Below, piece by piece: positions 23,298 through 34,900 of a stretch of 64,000 nucleotides of DNA; the first letter of the stretch is position 1; each line of letters begins with the position of its first letter. Both the position numbers and the translations under genes were made by a program. The stretch lies in the NCBI RefSeq assembly GCF_901709675.1, contig NC_051095.1, positions 15,267,456 through 15,331,455 on the forward strand, in the 5' to 3' direction. This stretch comes from Syngnathus acus. Lineage: Eukaryota; Chordata; Actinopteri; Syngnathiformes; Syngnathidae. Under the pieces are notes generated by a model, which was not told the origin of the DNA, searched no databases, and saw nothing but the letters and a program-made list of their open reading frames with translations.

Positions 23298-25889
23298 ATC
23301 ATTGCTGCGTGTTATAAATGAACTTAGTAGAAATTAGTGTTGCTATAAATGTCCACTTCATATGTTTCAAGTAGATTCAATGAAATCGTAGGGGCCAAAA
23401 AATCCGATCTGGGTCGAATCTGCCTGCAGTGTGAGCCTAGTCTTAGATACAGTACATATGAGTTGCATTTTGTTGTGCTGTGCATTCCGCATCTATATAT
23501 GTTAAACCAACTTGGTCGAGGGGGGAAATCAACAAATAACTTGCTGAGAGGGAAAGCTATTGTGTGAGATGGGAAAAGAGCTGAGAGGTGAGAATAGATA
23601 ATGATGCAGCTGGCGCATAAGCCCCTGAGGATTCTGGTAAAAGCGTCTCTGTGTCCTATGGCACAAATCACATGATGGCGGGCATGCGGGCTCTGTTGTC
23701 ATGAGACCACGCTGTGGAGGCTCCACCAGTTTTGATGAGATTGCCATGTCAAAATTCACTGTTGAAATGGTCTTACAAAGTACAATGGGACAGTAGAAAC
23801 AGCTGTGTTGAACCACTGAGCAGCTTCAGTCCATCCAAAGGCTGTCAGATGATCCTGGCTCAATTGTATTCAGGATTTTTGTGGCTGCTAACCTCTTGTC
23901 GTTGATCCAAGCAATTTCCTCATCTATCATTTAGTCATTCACTAAAGCCTGAGGGGCATACGGTATTTCAATTTGTGGCGGTTTGATTTTATTATTGTAA
24001 TACAGATTTGTGTTTGGTAAAAAGGGAAGAGGAAATAATTGCATACTTGATTATTGTTGCAATATTGAGGAAAAATACAAATAGATTAATTTTTCAAAAT
24101 CGCTCAGCCCTATTTTGTTTTAATCCAGACAAATAGGTGAACTATTTCAAGAAATACTATTTGTATTGTGCTTTGAGCAGCTCAGCCAGGCCCAAACTAG
24201 GAGGGACCGTCTGCAAGTGTTGGAGCTAGTTCCAAGAAACAGCCAATAAAATGTTGGTTCGTTTCTCCAAGAAATATTCAATGGATTTTGGCAAGTGCTC
24301 CAAACTCCCAGCGTGCCTCCCGAGTTTTAACTATGTCACCTTGCCAAATAGATTTCGGATGAAAACATTGGACTTCCTGACACTATTATTTTGTCGTTTA
24401 TTGAGCCATTTTTTTAGGAACTGCAGTTCTTATAGATCCTTTTTCAGTTTAGCTGATTTATGTTACTTGTTTTGCAAAATTTTGCCAAGATAAACTTCCA
24501 CCGGCAGATGATCATGCTTAGATGAAGTGATATATTGTAAATTGTTGGGGGAGTGCTCTGGGCCGAGTCCTGCTGTGAATGCTGAAATCCACAAGTAATT
24601 GACATCCTCTCAAAAAGCGCGGCAATTGCATGTAGCTGCCACAAAATGATGCCAATGCACTTTCTCAATTAGACAAGCCTATATGGGCTTACTAATTGAC
24701 CAAACATCTTTCCTTCTCCCCGGGGTGCCTCAAGTTGGTAACAAAGCATCGTTTTTCACTGCCATTGACGGCTTTTTACGTCAAGAATCCATTTTAATTG
24801 TGAATCGGTTAATTAGACATGGCTTTGGGCTGAGCACAAAACCAAAAATAAAAGGCAAAGACAACAAAGGAAAGCACGTTTTCAGTGATTAAACCAACGA
24901 TATTGGAACCATGTTCATAGAAATGCATCAGTGCCCTGAACATTTTGCTTCACGGGAGAAGTACCTTTTATGACAATGTTGGGCTTACTAAAGTCAACTG
25001 TGTGTCTTTTATGTGTGAGCTGTCGTTGAAAGGTTTGCACATTTTGGGGCTTCTTTGAAGGCAGCAGACACCCAGACGGACACTTAATGGCTTCCTTGGG
25101 AAGTGACGGCAAAAGTGGACCTCAACTGCTCCCGGTGTCAGTTGTTGTTTTAGCTGCTCGCACTCTCGGTGAAATTGACTTCAGCAGCTAAAATATGCCA
25201 TTTTCAACATACAGAGGAAGAAAAGCTGCGAGTAGTCTTTCAAAACGACACATTTCCGTGCGTCAATGATAGCGAATGTCAATAAACAGCTCCGCGCTGT
25301 TACACAACCACAGCGGTCCCTTTACTCTCCATTCAGCCTTGACTTCATGCTCTGGGCCGATGACTCTGGAGTCTAACCGTACCTTACGGAAAAGGAAGAT
25401 TTTTCTTTTTAATGCTGTACACACCTCCGTGAAGCAGAATGGCGCAAAAATGTTGACAGGTACGTGGTGATACGTTGCTGAGTGACCTGTTGAGGCGGCA
25501 AATGATAGAGGGCTCTGCTGTCTTTGCCTTCCCCAAGATGTTTGTGAGGAGTCTTCTCCTGCAATGCAGCGTAACAGCCCATGGCATGATGGAAATAAGA
25601 CCAAACAGCAAAATGATATCCTTTATCATGAAGCCGATATGTTCCAATTCCTTCTTTTGAACATTTGTTACTAAGCTGAGTTAAATAGCCCACCAAGAAA
25701 TACGCCTTCTTTTTCTACAGTCTTTGGTTAGTTTGTGTTATTCAAGCCATGATTAGTTGATAAATAATTAAAAATAAAGTATTCCCCCCCAAAAAATATT
25801 TTAATATTATTCTGCAAACTCCACCTTGAATGTCAATTGTTATTTCTACAACAAGCACACATTTTCCACTTTTGAAAATTCTTTGTAAT
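23298..25889. other. Intergenic, no gene; hAT-like end near 24113
   Basis: No exon is recognised. The stretch about 24040-24113 ends in CAAAATCGCTCAGCCCTA, which read from the minus strand (TAGGGCTGAGCGAT) resembles a fish hAT terminus. Its partner end is not clear. Confidence 0.4.
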
Positions 25890-25901
25890 GACTTTCTCCA
25901 T
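25890..25901. repeat. Left target-site duplication of SINE
   Basis: GACTTTCTCCAT, identical to 26268-26279, marks the SINE insertion site. Confidence 0.88.
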
Positions 25902-26267
25902 GGGCGGCTCGGTGGCGCACTGGGTAGCACGTCCGCCTCACAGTTAGGAGGGTGCGGGTTCGATTCCACCTCCGGCCCTCCCTGTGTGGAGTTTGCATGT
26001 TCTCCCCGGGCCCGCGTGGGTTTTCTCCGGGCACTCCGGTTTCCTCCCACATCCCAAAGACATGCTTGGTAGGCCGATTGAAGACTCCAACTTGTCCCTA
26101 GGTGTGGGTGCGAGTGCAAATGGTTGTTTGTCTCTGTGTGCCCTGCGATTGGCTGGCAACCGGTTCAGGGTGTCCCCCGCCTACTGCCCGATGACGGCTG
26201 GGATAGGCTCCAGCACTCCCGCGACCCCCGTGGGGACTAAGCGGTTCAGAAAATGGATGGATGGATG
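25902..26267 (+). mobile_element. Full-length tRNA-derived SINE with target-site duplication
   Basis: The 366-bp element has a tRNA-like head with A box TGGCGCACTGGG at 25913-25924 and B box GGTTCGATTCC at 25957-25967, so it carries an internal RNA polymerase III promoter. The body includes TGTGTGGAGTTTGCATGTTC and GGGATAGGCTCCAGCAC, typical of a very common percomorph SINE. The 3' end is AGAAAATGGATGGATGGATG. It is flanked by a perfect 12-bp duplication, GACTTTCTCCAT, at 25890-25901 and 26268-26279. The exact duplication shows the boundaries and a fairly recent insertion. Confidence 0.9.
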
Positions 26268-26279
26268 GACTTTCTCCAT
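26268..26279. repeat. Right target-site duplication of SINE
   Basis: GACTTTCTCCAT, identical to 25890-25901, directly after the GGAT tail. Confidence 0.88.
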
Positions 26280-29200
26280 TAAAAGTGATTTTTCAGTTAT
26301 ACAAGATGAGAAGACTTTTCTAAAAGTTGGCTAATGTCACAGTGGAGCTTTCAGTCAGTCTCACACAACTGCATTTGAAGGATATTAAGTGTGGCGTCAG
26401 GTGACCCTTGCCCCTCAGGCGTAACTAAATGCAGGTAGATTTTTTGTCTCCACATATGAATCAACAGAGAGACGATGGAGACGCTCCCTAAAATATTAAA
26501 TCTATATTTTGCCCCATAATCTTACACGTCGACACTCCAAAGCTTGCTTACTTTGTTCATAAATAATTACGTGCAGGGCGAGCCGTGGCCCGTGGGGCCT
26601 TTGAGAAGACCTTTAGCTGAGGAGAGACGGCTTTACGCCTGTAATATAAATTAAGAGGGGGCGTGCAGGAGAGGAGAGAGGATGGACACCCGAATCTCTT
26701 TCATGAGGCAATGTCTGCACGCTGACTTTCCTGGCTAGTGATTTATAGCACGGACAAAGTCTGGCTACCTGAAGTCGTCTTGCAGTGACTTGTCATGGAC
26801 AACTTTTAAACAAGCCAATTTTCAAACGCATGAAAATCAGTCTGACTGTCAGGGGGTTATGTAAGGGTTGGACATTTAAGGTGTAAGTAAAGGATCGTGT
26901 TCAGTTCATGATTTGAGTAAGGTTTGGGTTTGTGTTAGCTCATACAAATGCAGTTCACCGCGACTAAAAACTGACTGTCTGTAAATTCAAAGTGAGCATT
27001 ACATTGGGCACATGAACTTAATGTCGCATCCAGTGACTGAATAACATTTACCTCCTGTAATTTACATTTATGTTTCACACACTTTAATGGTTTGATCCCA
27101 CGTGAGCCGACATAAAAATTATTTGTCCATTGAGAATATCTCTGCTATTCCAACACGACACACCGTATTAAAAATGCTTAATTGTGTTACTTGCTGTACC
27201 AAAGCTCACAAACATTCATGTTTCACAGGGAAAGTCTTTGTGTACTAGTCATAGTATTTCCATCTGGCAGAGCATCATATCTACCACATCTGCTCACCTC
27301 ATATGGAAGACAGTGAATCATCCCCCGTCTAGTAATTCTTAAAACAAGAGCTCACTCATACGAGGCATCACTGTGGGTGATATCACCGTTATTGTTTTAC
27401 TTTGAGCTCTTGTTGAAGTTAGCGTGGCAACTTTGCACGAACTAGGAAAGACTTCCAAGAGCTTCACTCGCTATCTTCCTACTACAAGCAATGCATTCAT
27501 CATCTCCAAGTGCATGTTAGAAAAATCAAACTAAATAAAGTGGTCATGAGTCACGACCTTGTGATTTCTGTCGGCCAGCTGTTGGCGTTGTCTAGTCAGG
27601 TAGTCTGGAAGCATCAGCGGGCCCGATTAAAAAATCATGAATCAATTTGGGCCGGTTCAAAATTTCAAACAGAGCTTCCATTAAAAATTCACAGTAACCT
27701 CACTTCTGTCGCATGTAAATGCATCATTGGTATTGCAGAGGCTGATCAAGGCTTCCTGTGTGCTTGACATTGGAGTTAAATACTTACTTGGGTAAAGTTC
27801 TTCTCAGAGGGGTTGACCATGAAATGCATTTAACTACTGAATATTGCCGCATTTTATTATGAGTTCAACCATTGAAAAACAAAAACGTTAATTCTGTAAG
27901 GTGAATGCACTTTTATTCCTTACACATTGCTCATCTTCACGGTCGCACGCATGCATATGTGTACACACGCGCGCACGCACGCACACACGCACACACACGC
28001 ACACACAACCTCCCAGGTTTCTATGGATACCAGTGGGGAAGTAACAGAGATCTCAAGGACAGATAGTATGTTTGCAAACGAGAGCTGGTCGGTTATGTAG
28101 CATTATTATCAGCGATGTCGTCTCTACAAGATACCTGTGCATCTCGACATAATACGTTATGAACCAATCGGAATTCAAACATGACATAAATGCTGGCAGT
28201 GATTGAAAGAGTTAGTTTGAAATGTTGTCACTTTGTAATAATAATAAGGGAATCAATTTCGAGGGTGGCTTGCATTACACCAGCTGCAATTGGACGTCAA
28301 ATTCATTTCACATTAAAATGGCAACTATAGTCAAATCATAATGTGTTTTGACTTCATTCTGTTTGATAGAAAAGCAACTGAAAAGTGAATTTTAGATTCT
28401 ATAATTTAAATACATTTTCATATTTATTCAGCGGATGACTCGTCTTGCTCATTAGTCATAATGATAGCTATTAATATTTAATACATATACATTTATTAAT
28501 TTGTTTTGTCAAACATTACTGATTAATTTACACAGTTGATCTTATTTCTTTATATTTTGTGATTTAATAATGAGGTCAATCATTATTAAATCAAAAGAAC
28601 AACAACAAAAAGTCCCCCCCACACGCATATATATATACAAAGTGTTTCCAGGCTTAGATGAGTTTTATATAATCCCTTCATCATGCTCTGTTCATGGGCT
28701 ACCAGTTGGCATGACCGGAACACCTCTAATGGGAGGCACCCAAAAAGCAGCAGATGCCGCAACCACCTCAAATGACTCCTCTTGATGTGAAGGCTCTACT
28801 TTGGAGCTGTTTGAACTGCTCACCCTATGTGGCCGATGTCCACCAACCTCTTCATGAAACCGATTATTTTGGCATGAACCTATTCGGTGTATAAATATCA
28901 AATGTTTAATTGATTTTTGTTTTTGTTTCAGTTTACTGTAAATTTTGGAGTGACGAAAAAACAACTTGAAGCAAGCACATTCTGCATCTTATTTGAATAG
29001 TGAAAGCAGGCATTAGGGAATACTGTGCGCGCTTTTGTTAGTTTTTATGAGTTTCTGTGAGTTTGGTTGTGTTTAAAGTATGTGGAAAGGGTAAAAAAGA
29101 ATGTTTGAATATATTTTTGTTTACGGTCTCTTCGTATGAGAATTTACAGTTGTCCAAATTTGGCTGTTTCTACCAGGAAGACTCTCCACATGGGTGAGCA

Positions 29201-32200
29201 CAGTTTGCGTGCAAGTTAGCACTTAAATCCACCCCACTCCATGCATGTACAGTACATCCTGAACCGGCTGCTCTGCCCCCCTATAGCACTGCATACCATA
29301 TGTCAGCCCTGCAGAAAGAGTGAGATCTGCTGTTGCATTACACTGCGCCATTCTCCATATCATGCACCAGACTTATGATATGTGTAAATTTACTTGCTCA
29401 TAATTCAAATGCTTCCAATGTAAATACGATGGAAAAATACGTCTCAACAGTCAAACTAAGCTTTTGAATTCAAATGGAAATGAGTGTTTGATCCACACTA
29501 GGTGTCATTATGAATATGTTTTATTAATTTAACAACTGCAATTGAAGTAGATTTAAAAAAAAAAAAGAAAGTACATTACCTCATGGCTCATTTGCCTTTA
29601 GTTTTGCATAGGCCTAACCTACAAGACCAAAACATATTTGTATACTACCATAAAGCTGATGTTCATTGCTTGATTTCTTGCTTGGGGTTTTAAAATATAT
29701 AGTGGGAAAGAACCTTGGAAAAATAATTGCACTTCACTTGGGGGGAGGGGGTCCACGAGATTGTTTCTGCAAATCTTCAGCCAAGTGGGTAATATAAAAC
29801 AGCCTAGAAGACACAAATGAAGACTGAACTACTTTAAATGACTCAGTATACTGGTGTCATATTTGTAATTTCTCCCAAAGAATAAGGAATATAAGCCTAT
29901 GAGTATTTTTAAATTCTCTGTCTATTTCAGTTGATGCATTTTTATGCCCTCAGATATCTGTTCCTTAAAGGTATTTATAACACTTGCTTGTCATTTTACA
30001 TTGCATATTGGCTTGTATCTTTAAAAATTGAAGATTGACCAACATAAAGAGGTGTTGAGAGGTTTTGGTTAATTGTTTTTTCCTCACTAAACAATGCCAA
30101 ATAAACATCAATCATTGGTTCATGGCCAGTAATAAGGGAAAAAGTTTTCTAATGAACTTTTTTATCAAATCATCTGTGTAATGAATGAAATAATCGGAAG
30201 AATAATTGACAAAAAATATTTGAGAGTGACAGCTCTAATTGTGTTTGACTCTTAGCTTCCATTGTATTTGTGCAGTCAGAGTGCTGCATTCGTAGAACCT
30301 TGAGTCAGACCTTGCTAATGTAAGTGTTCCATCTCATCTTTCCTCCTTCATCGGAGTTGTGCTAACAAGGCGGATGTCGTGTGGATGATGGCCTGATTAG
30401 TGTCACAGCAGCTGCGTTCTCACCTCGTCGCTCACATCTACATGGCGAGCAATTTGTTTGTCTCCTTCCATCATTTGTAAGTCTTTCAATCAGGGTCATA
30501 AGTGACAATGTCTCTGTGTGTCTGTCTAAAATGACACCAACACTTTCAGCGCATTGTGGGAGAACAATATTTTCCACTTTGTAAGGAAATGACACATTAC
30601 ACATGCATGGTACACAGAACATTGGTCAAGTATTGTCTTTGTTTCCTGCCTGTATTTTAGACAAATGTTGTCCGTAAAAGCTGAGGCCTTTGCCGAGATC
30701 AATGTTGAACGGTGACGCCAAGAAATGGGAAATCTATTAGGCCTATTTGTGATATGATGATTTTATCTCTTCTGTGAAATGCACACAGATCGTGGAGTCA
30801 CATTTGGGGCCTTATTTTCACTGACAGTGATGGGGTGCTCTTCAAATAAGGTTGTTTTTTTTATAATGCTGATGAAGATTATAATCCGTTCAATTAATGA
30901 TTCGGATTGTTCCATGCCAGTGTTATATTAGCTACTCACACTCGCGGAGTGCCGATTTGTCTGTCTGCGCCTTAATCGAATACACTAAAATCGTGTTCGA
31001 CCGCCTGCGTCTGAAATTAGATCTGCTTTTTTTGGTCTAGAATTGAGTCTACTTCATTTCACCAAATTAGCAGGTTTTTGCGTCGTGCGCACAGGCGCCA
31101 CTCTACCACTATAGGGTCCGTGAAGTTAAGCAGGAGCACAGACACAAGATCAACAGTATCTGCAAGTGTTAATCGTAGCAATACTTGCAATGACTCAAAA
31201 CCTGCTCAAAATTGTGCTTAGAAATTGCGCAAGGTGAAGTGATCGAGTGATGTGGAAAAACATATCACACATATCACCTTATGTTCACAAAACACATTTT
31301 TCTTTATACGGCTGTTGGCATCTATAAATATCTTCCTCCTTTATCTTCCTTACTTGTGCCAGGTGTCTTCAAACGGTGAGTCGTTTTACTTTATGTTAAT
31401 TTTATTATACAGAGGTTGATATCTCTTGATTTATTTCGCATATTGAAAGTTTAGGGTCAACCACTCTCTTGGAATGGGTTGTTCAACTTCTAAGAATTTA
31501 CTCTAGCAAAAAAATCAGCAACTTACATGATGTTCTTGAAACCAAAACGAAAGAAATAATACAAAACCAATCAAAACAGTCTTGCAGACACACATCCCAG
31601 AAAAAGGTGGACATTCTGCTATTTCTTTTGGCGGAGCTTCACAGCCTTTTGTTGACCATCATTTAAAAGTAATTTGCCTCAGTCATAATTAAGAAAAGAA
31701 AGCTTCAAAGACCCCAAAAGCACGCTAGTTTTCTGCTCATTACAATTCATAACATTTGGTCCAAATTCCTATTGAATGACAACTCCGACACGGAGACTGG
31801 TCTAAAAAAACTAAATCGTTGTCACAGAATTGTGTTTTAGTTGGCAGCACAAAGTGCACAGAAAGTCTAAAAGCGAGTAATGAAGAGCCAACTAGAATGA
31901 GAGGAACACAACGCTAACAGTAGTCTGGTGCTTCATCACGTTGGGCTTTCCTGTTTATGACGGCTTCTGTCTGCCTAGGTCAACAGTCCAAAAGGAAAAA
32001 CAAATCCTGGTATGTGTTCCCTGCTCCAACATATTGCTCCGTGATGTCAAATTAATGAGATGTTCCCTTTCTGTGCTCCCCATTTCTCTTCTGTTTGATT
32101 TTTCCTGCAGAGGCATGTGCCAAGTCTTGGCAGAGTGGCACGCTTCCATATGGAAGCGTTCAGGAGATGATATATAACATGTGTGACCCGAGCTCACTGG

Positions 32201-32934
32201 CGCTGCACTCGGCCGAGATCGCACAGTGTCATTAGTGGCAGTGAGAACACCAGCGCTGCAGTGCGAGGGAGGAGAAAGATGGGTGAGGATGGATATAATT
32301 GCAGAAGGTTAAGGAAGGGGAAAGGCTGGAGGAAAAAAATGGCGCGGAGCTCGATGCATGTGTGCTGTGGCCTCGAATTTGTAACACATTTGCATGGTTC
32401 AAACACGCCTTGACCTATTTGCATAGCGGTTATGGTCAGGGGCTTATCCTCTGGGTAATGGGAGCAAAATGAACACTTTCACACAACAGCTTCCACATTT
32501 ACTCCCCACAGCAACAAGATATCAGAATTGTTCATTTGAAAAATTGACATTTGGGAGTATAATACTGATATTGTACACTGCACTGTACAATTTCACGTCA
32601 GATGAAAATACTTTTTCAAGATACCATCCATTGTCAGGCTGGTTTTTTTTTTTTCCTTTGACTTGCAGCCCAAAAATTGAGATATGGCAGCGATCCCACT
32701 CCATAACAAGCAGCAGTTTGGCAGATAATGAACAATTATTTACTCTGTTATCAAACTAAGCAGAAATAAAATTACACATCGTGTATTTAAAATAACAACA
32801 CAACTTTATCCTCCGTGAGCTTTATGCGATCACATCATGTTAAAGCCTCTGGCTACTGACCAGCAACGACCTTGTAAGCAACAAATATTTGAACACAAAC
32901 GGTACAGCAACACATAGGAAGATAACACAATATA
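26280..32934. other. Intergenic, no gene; possible regulatory sequence
   Basis: No coding exon or RNA gene is seen. A CA/CG microsatellite lies at 27957-28008. Positions 30940-31130 form a CpG-rich island of unknown type that may be a DNA-element remnant. Two POU octamer motifs ATTTGCAT lie at 32388-32395 and 32417-32424. Confidence 0.5.
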
Positions 32935-32942
32935 GTCTTCTC

Positions 32943-33233
32943 CAGAGGCGTAGCCAAGCCGGGGCGAGCCGGGGCGGCGCCCCGGTTAGGACTCCCTGCG
33001 CCCCGGTTGAAAAAATAAATAAATAAATAAATCGAGCTTTTTCGATTCTTCATTTTCATGCCGTTTTTTTCTTTCGGTCTTGCGCGAATGTGCTTGCGCT
33101 ATTCTATGTGCGCGATGTTATCCATTCACCGTTTGCCTCCCGGACGTTGTTTTAGCGAACGGCGTGGGTGATGTTCGATTTTTTTTCCTGTGGGCGTGCG
33201 CCCCTACTGGAAAAATTCCTGGCTACGCCTCTG
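32943..33233. mobile_element. Nonautonomous hAT-like element with 8-bp target duplication
   Basis: The 291-bp element starts CAGAGGCGTAGCCA and ends TGGCTACGCCTCTG, a perfect 14-bp terminal inverted repeat of the CAG-type seen in hAT transposons. It is flanked by a perfect 8-bp duplication GTCTTCTC at 32935-32942 and 33234-33241, the length made by hAT transposases. The interior holds a GC-rich foldable stretch (about 32955-33010) and an AAAT repeat at 33011-33032, with no transposase frame. It must have been moved by an enzyme encoded elsewhere. Confidence 0.88.
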
Positions 33234-33241
33234 GTCTTCTC

Positions 33242-34821
33242 TGAAGAATGTCCATTATTCTTCCACTTGACTTAAAAGAGTTGTGACCGTACAGTATATC
33301 AATTTGGCTGTGTGGTCAAGGTACATACACACCAGAGGGAGCAGAACACTGTCACGCCCCCGCCCACCAAAAGTGAATCCTTGGTGTTTGTTGGAGTATT
33401 TGCATCTTGTTATGGAGACATTATGAGAGGTCTTGAAGAATATTGTTAAAAAAAAAATAATGTCAAGAAAGTATGACATCTTTACTGTTCAAAAAAACTA
33501 AAAAGAACTAAGGATAGATTCATATTGGCTGTAACAAAGTCACTAGAGTGTATGTTTTTGTCGAGTGGTTAATTTAAGACCCAAGTTAACCAGCAAAGAA
33601 GTTGCTGGTGGTCAGAAATGAGTCGGACACCCCTTTTGCTGTATAAAGTCTGGTGACATCTCACAAGTCAAGTTTTGTTGGACTTTTCAAAAACAATTTC
33701 CCTTCCAGGGGCAAATTGTGGAGAACGTTTTGGGGCGTTACACTTTGGAGGTTCATCTGTGGATGAAAGACAGTAGCCTGACACTACTGGATAGTTAGGA
33801 TTCAGAATGATTTAGAAAGAACGAAGGACATCTGGAAAGAGAAATTGTGTTGATTAACTGGCAAAGTGCATGATAAACAGTCAAATAGACTCCATGAGAC
33901 TGTGAGAGAAGGCAGGTCAGCGAGATCATGATGAGACAGAAGAAGAAAAGGAACGATTCAACTGAGAGAAAGATGGCATCTGAGAGACACAGACACAGCT
34001 TGTTTGTTGGGGCATTGATCCAGGTCCCCTCGAGGCTGCGTTTTACCAATTACCTTCCATTTACCAATTTGTGTCTTTCCCTCTCTCATCCTCACCTCCG
34101 CCCACCTTCCCTGTCTCCGGCAGATCATTCGTCAGGAACAAACAGTGCCGCTCTGGAACACCCGACCCTTGGTTGCCGGGCAACCACACACTGACTTGAT
34201 GGAGTGGAGGCAACTTCAGAAGCCTGTGTGAGAACAGTATCATAGTTGTTATTAGACCCGAGTCCCGATAATGCCGCCACACATCTACAAGACATGGCTT
34301 AAGAGTTTATCCAAAGAATTGTCAAAAGGCTTAAAAAATCCCAGACAAAGCACACACACACACATTCGTTCTAATGCGCAACATGGGTCCAAAATGCTGA
34401 GTTCTCATTTGTTCTTTCCTTTGAAACGTGTCTATTTTATGATTGCATGCTCCAAGTAGTCTTTATTGTAAGTACAATTGAACAAATCTCTGGAGCAGCA
34501 GTTGCCATCTCAATTTTTCCTTTATTTACAATCTTGTTCAAAGTACCAACTAAATGTCATGTAGCACAACTACTACTACTACTAATACTCTCCAACACAG
34601 AACACTCCATCGCACACACCTATCAACATAATGTTCTTTAACAAATCATAGAAGACACTTAAAAGACAAACCAACAACAATTGACTTGGTGGCACATTTT
34701 GAAGTGGGCACATTTGTGCGAATGTACCGTGTTTATGTGATCATGGGGTTTACAAACAGTTTTTAACAGTCATTAATTGCGCAACAGCACATACATGACA
34801 CCTGATGATGCAATTACAAAT

Positions 34822-34832
<11 letters not shown>
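33242..34832. other. Intergenic, no gene
   Basis: No exon, RNA gene or clear mobile element is recognised in this stretch. Confidence 0.5.

Positions 34833-34899
<67 letters not shown>
34833..34899. repeat. AT dinucleotide microsatellite
   Basis: An uninterrupted AT run of about 33 units, with short interrupted AT sequence on both sides. Confidence 0.9.

Positions 34900-34900
<1 letters not shown>

Noticed and set aside
22876-23337. 153-codon open frame
   Set aside because: It reads through the CATC array (repeated IHPS) and the antisense of a LINE tail.
25902-25975. Possible tRNA gene
   Set aside because: A and B boxes are present but the sequence continues into a SINE body with target duplications, and no intact cloverleaf is evident.
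25742-26334. Overlapping open frames on both strands
   Set aside because: They are translations of the SINE and its flanks.
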